Assembly (NCBI GenBank): GCA_030704615.1
Contig: CM060734.1
Location: forward strand, 29,964,042-30,024,041
Source of the DNA: Takakia lepidozioides
Lineage: Eukaryota; Streptophyta; Takakiopsida; Takakiales; Takakiaceae
DNA: 60,000 bases
Reading direction: 5' to 3'
The notes beneath the pieces were generated by a model. That model was given only the letters and a program-made list of their open reading frames with translations. It did not search any database and was not told the DNA's origin. Shown piece by piece: positions 33,060-42,976 of the stretch (position 1 is its first letter; each line of letters begins with the position of its first letter). The translations under genes were made by a program, and so were the position numbers.

Positions 33060-34170
33060 TTGCTAGGGGGAAATCCGAACGGCCCTGGACGGAAATTCGG
33101 TGCCGTTTTTCCATCCTGGGAGGTTTTATGTCGGCCTATTTTCAGCCAGACCCCCTGACACGACTTCCTTTGGGGGGCCCGGATGGAAATTCGGCGCCGA
33201 ATTTCCATTCGGGGGATGCTCTCTGTCGGACAGGTGCCGGCCTCTCTGCCCGAAGCGACTTCATCCGGGCGTCCTCTGTTGGAAATTCGGTGCCGAATTT
33301 CCGTCCGGGGGTTGTAATTTGACAGCCAAGTGCCGCCCTCTCCCCCCGAGCCGACTGCATCTGAACAGCCCCGGATGGAAATTCGGCGCCGTTTTTCCAT
33401 CCGGGGAGGTTTTTATGTCGGCCACTTTTCGGCCTGACCCCCCGACAAGACTTCCTTTGTGGGGGCCCGGATGGAAATTCGGCGCCGAATTTCCATCCGG
33501 GAGATGCTCTCTGTCGGACAGGTGCCGGTCTCTCCGCCCGAGGCGACTTCATCCGGGCGTCCCCTGTTGGATATTCGGTGCCGAATTTCCGTCCGGGGGT
33601 TGTAATGTGACGGCCAGGTGCCGACCTCTCCCCCCGAGCCGATTGCATCCGAACGGCCCCGGATGGAAATTCGGCGTTGTTTTTCCATTCGGGGAGGTTT
33701 TTATGTCGGTTAGTTTTCGGCCTGACCCCCCGACAGGACTTCCTTTGGGGGGGCCCGGACAGAAATTCGGCGCCGAATTTCCATCCGGGGGATGCTCTCT
33801 GTCGGACAGGTGCCGGCCTCTCCGCCCGAGGCGACTTCATCCGGGCGTCCCCTGTTGGATATTCGGTGCCAATTTTCCGTCCGGGGGTTGTAATGTGACG
33901 GCCTCTCCCCCCGGGCCAACTGCATCCGAACGGCCCCGGATGGAAATTCGGTGCCCAGGGAGGTTTTTATGTCGGCCAGTTTTCGGCCTGACCCCCCGAC
34001 AGGACTTCCTTTGGGGGGGCCGGATGGAAATTTGGCTCTGAATTTCCATCTGGGAGATGTTCTCTGTCGGACAGGTGCCGGCCTCTCTGCCCGAGGCGAC
34101 TTCAACCGGGCGGCCCCTGTTGGATATTCGGTGCCGAATTTCCATCCGGGGGTAGTAATGTGACGGCCCG
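33060..34170. repeat. Array III: about 290-bp higher-order units with AAATTCGGCGCCGAATTT core
   Basis: Four higher-order units of about 290 bp (starts near 33,075, 33,370, 33,655 and 33,940), each holding three GGCGCC-type palindromes embedded in TTTATGTCGGCC, GACTTCCTTTG, GATGCTCTCTGTCGGACAGG, CGACTTCATCCGGGCG and GGGGGTTGTAAT. Both strands stay open for hundreds of codons, but only as repeat shadows. Confidence 0.9.
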
Positions 34171-34299
34171 GTGCCGGCTTCTCCCCTTCAGCCGACATCA
34201 TCCGGACGACCCCCCACTTTCTGATTGCATACCATTGGCAGTTATTGCGCAAAGACCAGGGGCCGCATTCCGGAGACAAGGTTCATTAACACTCTGACT

Positions 34300-35265
34300 G
34301 TGGATTTTTGAGATAGTTGGCTCCCTGGATTTGGATCAGGCTTCGTTGCACGGACAAATCGGCACCGCATTCCTTCCCATCACTGCATCCCCCTTCTACC
34401 AGGGAGCTTGCCCGCACGCCATCCTGGCTGTCTTGTGTGCACATCTCCCATGGCGGAAAACCCGAGCGCTACAGTGTACAACCCTCCTCACGAGCATAGA
34501 GCTTCATTTCCGTGCAGAGGGGACATCTGCCGTGTGATGGAGAAATATCTGTGCGTTCGATACCACGTGAAACCGGGGGTCGGTTTTTTTGGAGGAGGAA
34601 AGAAGGACTCAAACGGCGTTGTTGTCGAGAGTATTGTTGTGCTCCACGATGATTTCGGCGATGGCAGGGAATGACGAGTTCCACCATCGGACAGCGTCAT
34701 ATACAGGGCTGTTGGGGACTTCATTTGCTCGCCAAATGCACCTTCTATCCTGGCGCCTTCCACGAAACAATTCGCGAATCAGAGTGTGGGTACCTCAAAT
34801 AGAGAAGTCCGCAACGAAGTAAATCCAGAGCTGAACCCATCAATGAAGACGAGCGAGAACCGGGTTGTTCACAACCTGTCCGACTCAGACGAGGTCATGG
34901 AAGTTCCGAGATCGTCCTGGAGATCAGGCAAGTCCTCAATGGACGTCAGTGGACGAGGGAGTCATATTCCCAGCACGAGCACCGCAGTTCGATCCATTCT
35001 TGAAATTCTGCGAGGGCTTCACATGCAGGGACACCGCTCGGAGCTGGCCGGGCTGGACTATAGCAAGTTCGCATTTAAATCGGTTACATGCCTTCCTGCA
35101 GACGTCGACGGTAATATCTTCTTTGAGTTCCCTCCTCGGGCGGCCTTGCGAGAGGGCCTTTGGGACACGCCATTGCTTCGAAGAGGCCAACAGCCGATGC
35201 GTTGAGCGTGAACGAGCTGCACAAACTCCTCCTTAGGGATTCCAGAAATCATTGATGGGGCAAAG
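34300..35265 (+). pseudogene. Deleted MULE-type transposase gene, left copy
   Basis: The left (+) copy keeps N-terminal sequence like the 53-55 kb transposase: NLSDSDEVMEVP, then HRSELAGLDYSKF and LPADVDGNIFFEFPP, matching FKSELRGIDWESL and LPETFDGDILFELPP there. After CFEEAN (about 35,190) it jumps directly to the last codons of the SWIM end (ALSVNELHKLLLRDSRNH, stop about 35,252). The WRKY-like finger, DDE catalytic core and SWIM finger are deleted, so it is non-autonomous. Two frames share the region. 34,317-34,770 contains further protein-like pieces (LCVRYHVKPGVGFFGGG) that could be an upstream exon. Confidence 0.55.
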
Positions 35266-36859
35266 AGAATCCTCCATATGGATATTTTCAATTGCATTTT
35301 CAGGTATCAGACTTTTTTTTGCAGTGTAATGAAATGCACCCCAAAACTCCTGGAATGAGGCAATATTCCATTCAAACTGAGATCCAACAGAAGCAGTTGT
35401 GGGGCCATTTCTGGAAAAATGACGCCGAATTTCTCTATTTTGGGCCGAAAACTGGCTAAGTCCCAACATGCATTGGTCTGGATGTGTCTGGAAAAATGGC
35501 GCCGAATTTCCCTATTTTGGGCCGAAAACTGGCTAAGTCCGAACATGCACGGGAACGATGTCTGGAAAAATGGCGCCGAATTTCCAGTTACATGACCCAA
35601 GAACTGCCCAACATCTGTGCAATCCCCGGCACACCATGTACAAAAATTCGGCGCCACATTTCCAAATTTTGGGCTTACACACCTGTCATGAGGGGACCGA
35701 TAGCCGCGGAATTCCGCACCATTTTTCGCCAGAGAGACCTATTACCGCGAAATACGTCGCGGATTTTTCCGGTTACGGACCCTATTACCGCGAAATTCGG
35801 CGCCATTTTTGCACATGTCGCTGGGAATTGGCATGAGCGGAAGACGAAATATCATGAGCACAACTCTCAAAACTACAATTTTCCCTTCAAGGTGCCGAAT
35901 AATATATTTGTTTTTTTCTGACACATTGCATTAAATTAATGTTTTTTATTTTCGAAATTTGTACTTCTGCTCATGAAAACGAGGTTTGCTATTTCATGAG
36001 CATGAGCGGCATGAGCAGAGTAGTAACACAATCGGTTTTCATGAGCAGAAGTACAAATTTCGAAAATAAAAAACAATAAAAAACAATAATTTAATGCAAT
36101 GTGTCAGGAAAAACAAATATATTATTCGGCCCCTTGAAGGGAAAATTGCAGTTTTGACAGTTGTGCTCATGATATTTCGTCTTCCGCTCATGCCAATCCC
36201 AGCGACATGTGCAAATATGGCGCCGAATTTCGCGGTAATAGGGTCCGTAACCTGAAAAAACTGCGACGTATTTCACGGTAATGGTCTCTCTGGCGAAAAA
36301 TGGTGCCGAAGTCCGCGGCTATAGGTCCCCTCATGACAGGTAATTCGGCGCCATTTTTCCAGTGCATGTTCGAACTTAGCCAGTTTTCGGCGCAAAATAG
36401 GTAAATTCGGCGCCATTTTTCCAGACACTGTACCAGTGCATGTTGGGACTTAGCCAGTTTTCGGCCCAAAAAAGAGAAATTCGGCGCCATTTTTCCAGAC
36501 ACGGTACCAGTGCATGTTGGGACTTAGCCAGTTTTCGGCCCCAAAAAGAGAAATTCGGCGCCATTTTCCCTGACACAGGTACCAGTGCATGTTGGGACTT
36601 AGCCAGTTTTCGGCCCCAAAAAGAGAAATTCGGCGCCATTTTTCCAGAAATGGCCCCACAACTGCTTCTGTTGGATCTCAGTTTGAATGGAATATTGCCT
36701 CATTCCAGGAGTTTTGGGGTGCATTTCATTACACTGCAAAAAAAAGTCTGATACAGCAAAATGCATTTGAAAATATCCATATGGAGGATTCCGTTTGCCC
36801 CATCAATGATTTCTGGAATCCCTAAGGAGGAGTTTGTGCAGCTCGTTCACGCTCAACGC
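35199..36859. repeat. Large inverted repeat joining two MULE copies tail to tail
   Basis: The left arm 35,199-35,980 and right arm 36,035-36,859 are complementary with small indels, around a 54-base spacer (35,981-36,034). Each arm holds the last 20 codons of the transposase gene, a 3' UTR, several GGCTAAGTCC / GGCGCC units and a CATGAGC-rich end. Landmarks: GCGTTGAGCGTGAACGAG at 35,199 and its complement ending at 36,859; TCATGAAAAC at 35,971-35,980 and GTTTTCATGA from 36,035. Confidence 0.9.
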
Positions 36860-37993
36860 CGGTGCATGAATAAAGTCATCAATAGTCACGTTCATCCTCA
36901 ACCTCTTCAGGTAGATGTAATATAGATGCTTGCACGGATAATACTTCGAACCCTTCTTTGCTTCCATCAACGAGAAGTCCGTACAATTGCAAGTCGGCTC
37001 CACTCCAATCGTAATTGTATACATCGTCGCGTACAGCCGAGCCGGCCGTTGCCATCCGATACACACGCCCAAGGCCGGGTGGGGGTACGTCCACGGAGCT
37101 CTGAATAGTGCAAACCATCCCAAGAGCATTGGCAATCCGAGTCTCATTCAACTTGTTGGGAGGGTGTCGTCTCTTCACTCTTCCGAATCGCATTGTGGGA
37201 TGTGCAGAATTGTCCAATCCGTCTCTACTGGACCGAGCAGTCTGCAATGGCTGGGTCTGAGGAACCGGAAATGCATGGGCCGGGATGTCTGTGCGTTGCA
37301 CCATTTGAAATCCTGCTGCAGATAGAGCATCCGCCTCATTCTGAGAGAGGCTGCAACCCGGTGCAACAGGCCAGACGCCGGAGGCTCCGGCATTCCCTGA
37401 ATCCCGTACTTGGGCTTGCCAAATACACAGGTCATTATGTCGTGCCTACAGAACCAAAATGTCTGCGTTGTGGCGTGAGCAAATGTGGGAGTCAAAAATC
37501 TGCCGCTGAAACAAGGTGCAGGTACAACACCGTGTGGGTTCCTCCGAATCATCTCACCACAACGTGCTCTCGTATCCACCCGGATGGCGCAGCACTTCCC
37601 TCGAAATGCCGGCAATGTTTTCGCAATTCTCCACTGTGACTCCGACACTCTTGTCTCCACAATGGGAATGTTGTACTGCTTTACTACAGATGGCTCGTTA
37701 TGTTGCCGGGGCACGCGCCCTGTGCTCAAAGGAGATGACGATCTTGAACGTGCAGGACTTGCGGTGCTCGACGAGACCTCCTCGGGCAACATCACGGGAC
37801 CACGAGGGAGCGTGCGAATATTCTTGTCAGCTCGCCATGAATCCTCTTCTCCGCCAGGTGCCTCGTCAAGTCTTCGTCTCACTGGACGGGTATGAACATC
37901 TCCTTCCAAATGTTGGCCTCTTCGCAGCAATGGCGTGTCCCGAAGGCCCTCTCGCAAGGCCGCCGCCCACTTCCGAGGATTCTTCGATCTAGA
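36803..37993 (-). pseudogene. MULE-type transposase C-terminal half, right copy, cut by assembly gap
   Basis: Minus strand from the gap: a remnant LREGLRDTPLLRRGQ (also in the left copy), a Ser/Pro linker, then a Cys/His module (KCCAIRVDTRARCGEM, FWFCRHDIMTC) matching the one at 52.1-52.3 kb, a linker, GLGRVYRMATAG, and a SWIM zinc finger CNCTDF then YPCKHLYYIYLKRLR, ending VNELHKLLLRDSRNH. A frameshift lies near 37,010-37,040, just before the SWIM cysteines. The catalytic domain is absent or in the 500-N gap. Confidence 0.7.
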
Positions 37994-38493
37994 NNNNNNN
38001 NNNNNNNNNNNNNNNNNNNNNNNNNNNNNNNNNNNNNNNNNNNNNNNNNNNNNNNNNNNNNNNNNNNNNNNNNNNNNNNNNNNNNNNNNNNNNNNNNNNN
38101 NNNNNNNNNNNNNNNNNNNNNNNNNNNNNNNNNNNNNNNNNNNNNNNNNNNNNNNNNNNNNNNNNNNNNNNNNNNNNNNNNNNNNNNNNNNNNNNNNNNN
38201 NNNNNNNNNNNNNNNNNNNNNNNNNNNNNNNNNNNNNNNNNNNNNNNNNNNNNNNNNNNNNNNNNNNNNNNNNNNNNNNNNNNNNNNNNNNNNNNNNNNN
38301 NNNNNNNNNNNNNNNNNNNNNNNNNNNNNNNNNNNNNNNNNNNNNNNNNNNNNNNNNNNNNNNNNNNNNNNNNNNNNNNNNNNNNNNNNNNNNNNNNNNN
38401 NNNNNNNNNNNNNNNNNNNNNNNNNNNNNNNNNNNNNNNNNNNNNNNNNNNNNNNNNNNNNNNNNNNNNNNNNNNNNNNNNNNNNNNNNNNNN
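37994..38493. other. Assembly gap of exactly 500 N
   Basis: An even 500 Ns suggests an arbitrary-size scaffold gap. It separates the right MULE copy from the gypsy element, so the 5' boundary of the latter and any linkage between them are not proven. Confidence 1.
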
Positions 38494-38568
38494 GTGTATT
38501 GGTTAGTAGGTAGTGAACTATAACTCTTATAGTAAAGAGGTTGGAGGTTCAAACTCCTCTAAGTACAA
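38494..38568 (+). other. tRNA-like or SINE-like fragment at gap edge
   Basis: TTGGTTAGTAGGTAGTGAAC resembles a box A / D-arm, and GGAGGTTCAAACTCC resembles a box B / T-arm, spaced as in tRNA. The 5' acceptor strand would be in the gap, so a tRNA gene cannot be confirmed. A SINE head is equally possible. Confidence 0.3.
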
Positions 38569-38936
38569 TCAAATGGATAAGATGGCCCTAAGGTTAGTAG
38601 GCGAGCTAGGGATAGCACGTGGCACCTTAGATGGGCTGCCACGTGGTTTTTTCATTATTATAAAATGTATTATGCCACGTGACACAACGCAGTACGACGC
38701 GGCATTTGCCATTTTTTATTTTTTTATTTTTTGAAAAAAAATATATATTTAATTTTTTTAATCAATTGCGCCTCGCCACGTGACGGGGCAGCGGCGACTG
38801 CAGTATGGTATATATGAATGCAGTGAGAGATATCACTTGGTTTATCTGACTATAGTCATCCGGACCGTACCATCCTGTACTCATTGTATTCACTTGGTTT
38901 GCACGACTTATAGTCATATAACTGTTTACGCTTTTT
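38569..38936. other. Region upstream of gag, no LTR recognised
   Basis: It contains CACGTGG-type motifs at about 38,610, 38,638, 38,674 and 38,776 and an A/T-rich patch (38,710-38,765). I find neither the LTR seen at 46,210 nor an obvious primer-binding site. The element is therefore 5'-truncated or its 5' LTR lies elsewhere. Confidence 0.5.
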
Positions 38937-40313
38937 ATGGCGTGGAAGGGGCTGTTTCAGCACCTTGAGGGGCCGCCAATGGTCAATTACCATGAGTTTA
39001 GGCGGGGACATGAGGTGGAGATTGAGGAATGGCGGGAGTATTGGTCACCTGACTATATCTCCATCACCAAAGGCACAAGAGCAGCGGCGACACCAGCAGC
39101 TACACCAACATCCCCAACTGCAAGCACTAGTAGTGGGACAAGTGGTACAGGAACTGGGAAATCTACTCAAGCTCCTGTTGCATCACCATCATCCGTGCCT
39201 GCCTTTAACCCAGTTGTGGAGTTCTTCGAGGAGTTGAGGAGAAACTACCAGGGGATAAGAACAGAGAAGTTGCCCACGGAGCTTGCAAGAGTTCCAACGG
39301 AGGCCTACTGAGAGTTTGAGGGAGGCTTACACGCGCATGAGACGCTTGATAAATGTAACCCAAGGGGTTACGGAAGCTCAGGCAGGCCAATTCTGGTATG
39401 GGAATTGGACAAGGAGTTGAGGAGAAGGGTGCGGGATGCAACTCTCCTACAAGTGGCCCAACCCACCCTAGCAAATGTATTTTTGCTAGCAGAGCGGATA
39501 GAGCTCAACATGGTGGAGGAGCGAGTGGTTATGGTGGGGTTTGGCAAGGAGACACAAAGAAGTGGGGTTCCTAGCCAACAACAATAAACCCCCCAACTTG
39601 CTCAAGGCAACAAGGGGGGTCAGACAAAGCCCAGGGAAGGTCAGAGGGGATCTCAGATGCAAAGGTCTCTTCTTTCATTCTCAGGCCAACAATAGACGAG
39701 TGGGTCATGAGGGCAGAGAGGACCTCAGATGCAGGGGTCTCTCCCTTCATTTGCTGGCCAACAACGGGCGGATGTGGTGTGCTGGACATGTGGAGGACCC
39801 CATGTCAAGAAGGATTGCCCAGAGGGAGGCAAAGGGTCGGCACATGCACAGCCTGCACAGTTGCAGTGTGGGCATTGTGGCAAGCACGAGCATGGAGAGG
39901 CCCAGTGTTATGGTTTGCATCCTGAGTTGCGCCCAGGCCAGTTCCAAGGGAACAATGGTGGCCGGGGGCAAGGTGGAGCAGCCCAGAGAGGACGAGGTGG
40001 CCAGCCACGAGGTGTAGGCCAAGGGCAAGCTCAACATGGCCAAGGGCGCGGAGGTCAAGGTGTTGACCAAGGCATGGCCAACCGGCTTCAGCAGCTAGAG
40101 CAGAGGCTCGCTGCCATGGCTACAGCTCAGGTGGTACCGGCTCTAAGGCCGGATGGTCCACCTCCTGCTCCTGAGGGAGGAGATATGGGAGGCATGGGAT
40201 TCATGTGTGGAGCAGCACTACCACTAGTGCAGGTGGAGTCTGCTGCAGCCGTGACTCGAGGAGCAGCACGAGTTCCTGAGCCACGAGGTGCAGAGGTGGA
40301 GTTGGATCCATAG
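38937..40313 (+). pseudogene. gag: gag of the DNMT-PHD gypsy element
   Basis: The structural protein binds element RNA. It starts MAWKGLFQHLEG, then a Thr/Ser/Pro-rich linker, FNPVVEFFEELRRNYQG, a capsid-like segment (REAYTRMRRLINVTQG, in another frame between 39,310 and 39,400, then ELDKELRRRVRDATLL), a duplicated motif (GSQMQRSLLSFSGQQ and GPQMQGSLPSFAGQQ), two zinc knuckles CWTCGGPHVKKDC (about 39,785) and CGHCGKHEHGEAQC (about 39,868), and a Gly/Gln-rich tail. Stops at 39,585, about 39,690 and about 39,706 fall where Gln or Arg codons are expected. Confidence 0.85.
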
Positions 40314-41300
40314 CGTGGGGAGGCAAGCCGTCAGGCTAGGCTTTCAGTCATTCACATTGGCGGAGACAGTGTCGACGCCATCCATGGCACCTAGTTCTCG
40401 CCCGACGGTTACCGAGGCGGAGGTTACTATGCCATTGGGGAGAGCTACACGGGTAGCACCACTACCTAGTGTTGCCAAGGCTACGGCAGCGAGTGTGCTG
40501 CTAGGAGCGGCCACATCTGTGTGCCAGGCTCCATTGTTCTCGGCTACCATGATTGCGACGCCGGGGGTAAAACCAGCTGAGGTGTTCAGGCTGGCAGCTA
40601 CACTCTGTGAGAGTGGGGAGGTTACTTCATCTTCTGCGGAGATAGTGGGAGGTGTAGTGCCGGAGGGATCCTCGGATTTGAGGGTCAAGACTGCCACGGC
40701 GGCGCCATGGCAAGCTGCAGCTGCCAGGTTGATGGAGCTACCAGCCATTGAGCGCGCCATGGTGACACCTGGAGTTGTCATGTTAGACAACCAGGATGGC
40801 ATTTTCTGTTTGAGTGGACCGGCAGGCAAGAGGTACCGGCCACTGCGGGTCTTGTTGGACTCGGGAGCTCAGCCATTGATGCTGGGCAGAGCTGCTATTG
40901 CAGGCTTGGGCCTCACGGAGGCGGATATGGAGCCTTGTCCTTCCAGATACAGACGTCTCTAGGAGGATCGGAGCAGGCTCGGGGCATGACACGGCGTGAG
41001 TTGGCTATCAGACTACGGCCGGATCACCCTACAGATGGCTCAGTGATGCGAGCCAAGGCCATTGTGACAGACGCAGTCTCATACGATGTCCTGGTTGGTG
41101 GGGCAGTGTTGTACCCCATGGGCTTCACCCTGGATTTTTGGGAGGAGTCAGCTTCCTATAGGCCTGCATGGCAGTCAGGGGAGGGCCGGCGTGTGCAGCT
41201 CCCTGTGACGTTCATAGGAGGAGTTGCGGTTGCCCAGCGAGGCAAGATGCCGACACTAGCAGCATTCACAGCGGCAGTGAGATGGCCTAGAGAGTTGCTT
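40288..41300 (+). pseudogene. Retropepsin-like aspartic protease region
   Basis: The protease cleaves the polyprotein. An Ala/Val/Thr-rich linker leads to VLLDSGAQPLMLGRAAIAGLGL (about 40,852), where DSGA is the active-site motif. The frame changes near 40,950 and continues LAIRLRPDHPTDG, then VSYDVLVGGAVLYPMGFTLD (about 41,080-41,140), the usual hydrophobic C-terminal strand. It is offset from gag by a +1 shift at about 40,300. That could be programmed or a mutation, and the other indels favour mutation. Confidence 0.75.
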
Positions 41301-41567
41301 GAGGGCAATGCTCATTCAGAGGATGTACCACCTCCGGGAGAGCAGGATGACATGTATGGTATGGCGGAGTTGCCTACCATGGTTGCTCAGACTCCATTGT
41401 GGGGCACGAGCAAGGATTTGCAGCGGGATGCTGATCGACGGGTGCAACAAGCCTGGGTGGAGGCTTTTGTACCGTCAAGAGAGGAGGAGAGTGTGGGGAT
41501 TGCACCAGGACCACCTCAATTGTCTCCATTGGACACCACACCTATTGTGTGGCAGTATCCGGATGAA

Positions 41568-42520
41568 GGCATTTGTCTTCTGGACTTGTTTGGCGGGATC
41601 AGCACCGGATTGGCTGCTGTGTTACAAGCAGGTGTACGAGTTCGGCGTTACCTGTATGTGGAGAGGGATGAGACTGCACGACGCGTTTCACTTTGCCATG
41701 TTGCTCAGTTGGTGCAGCGGTACCCTGAGTTGTTGTCGGTGTCTGCAATTCGTGGATATCAGCAGGCCTTGCCAGCAGACATTTCGTTGCTGGGGGCGCA
41801 GGATTTGGAGCGGGTTGGCTCCATTGATCTGGTAGTGGCAGGTTGGCCCTGCCAAGGGCATTCATCAGCCGGGCATGGCAATGGATTGCGAGACTCGAGG
41901 TCGGGTCTGTTTTGGGAGATGGTGCGGGTTTTGCGCCACTTGCAGCTTCATCAAGCTGTATCTCCAGCATACATCTTGGAGAATGTGCCACTGATGGGCG
42001 ATTCTCGGGCCAGGGTGATGGCCAGTGTGCATCAAGTCCGGTCGTGGCTTGGGTCAGCAGTGTTGCTAGATGCAGCTACAGTGGGGTCACGGGCTCATCG
42101 TCCACGGCTATGGTGGACTAACTTGATGCCACCCGCACTGCTCAAGCGTGCATTTGATGGGGTGCAGCGGCCAGCACATCTCACAGTGGATAACATTTTG
42201 GACACAGGGAGGCAGTCTCAGCGTGTGAGACACGATGACCATTCGCCTTTGGCAGTGGTCAACAAGGTGGGTCAACCACGAGCAACATTACCTACACTGC
42301 TCAGCTTCCCAGGATCGCATGCTTTCCGGATAGTGGACCTGGCCTCCTGTGGGATGCTCAGTTGCAGCAGTTAGTGGAGCCTAATGCTGACGAGCGTGAG
42401 CGGGCAATGGGTTTTACCACTGGTACCACGGCGGTGTCGTCTCTTTCTGAGGCATCACGTCGTCAAGTGTTGGGGCAAGCAATGGATCTCAATTGCTTGA
42501 CCTGGATTATCAGCTTGGCT
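41568..42520 (+). CDS. C5 cytosine DNA methyltransferase domain within the retrotransposon (DNMT3/DRM-like)
   Basis: Transfers methyl from S-adenosylmethionine to cytosine C5 in DNA. Motifs in order: I, LLDLFGGISTGL (41,577); II-like, YLYVERDETARR; IV, VVAGWPCQGHS with the catalytic Cys codon at 41,850-41,852; SGLFWEMVRVL; VI, ILENVPLMG (Glu codon 41,979); VIII, HRPRLWWTNL (about 42,096); IX/X, ERERAMGFTTG and RRQVLGQAMDLNCLTWI (about 42,390-42,500). LFGGISTGL and HRPRLWWTNL resemble the LFDGIATGL and HRARYFWGNL motifs of DNMT3. It lies between protease and RT, in the frame of the protease end. All catalytic motifs are present; one frame change at about 42,340 separates motifs I-VIII from IX-X. 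About 310 residues, a normal catalytic-domain length. Confidence 0.92.
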
Positions 42521-42976
42521 CTAGCTGAGCAACGCAGAGTGCGGAGTACACTTCCCTCAATGGTCTCTCTGCCTACCGAGACGGTACAGGCAGTGAGTGG
42601 GGGCGAGCATGTGAGGACCACGGGGTGCATGCATCCATGGCACACGTGGGAGGTGCTCGAGGTTCAGAGGGAGTTGGCAGCCAAGGCGGCTGTGATGGAT
42701 GAGGTTGGGGATTCTTCTCGGGTTGAGGAGGTCCTCAAGGATGAGATGATGGGGCAGGATGAGGCCTTGTCATTGACTGAGCAGGCAGGGAGTACTGCTC
42801 AAGAGGTTGCAACATAGCAACCACTGGACGCGTCCTCTACCTCTAAGCCCACTGGACTTAAGGTTGCAGTTACGGAGGACAATTGGGAGCCTGACATTGG
42901 ACCCATTGTCACCGGAGGAGAGAGACGACGTATACGGCGGTTCCTGAGGGCTTACAGGAATTGCTTTGCCTTCAGT

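Noticed and set aside
31983-34145. Long open frames rich in EIRRRISI, GWKFGAEFP or NSAPNFHPG
   Set aside because: They are translations of the palindromic arrays in all frames on both strands; there is no start context, domain or splice logic.
31310-34170. CRISPR-like array (regular palindromic repeats)
   Set aside because: Units are themselves near-identical throughout with no unique spacers, and the context is eukaryotic transposon DNA.
38494-38568. Functional tRNA gene
   Set aside because: The 5' half of the acceptor stem lies in the gap and the T-stem is imperfect; reported only as tRNA-like.
40288-40340. Programmed +1 frameshift between gag and pol
   Set aside because: The copy has at least five other indels or frame changes, so a mutation is the simpler reading; no clear slippery site is visible.
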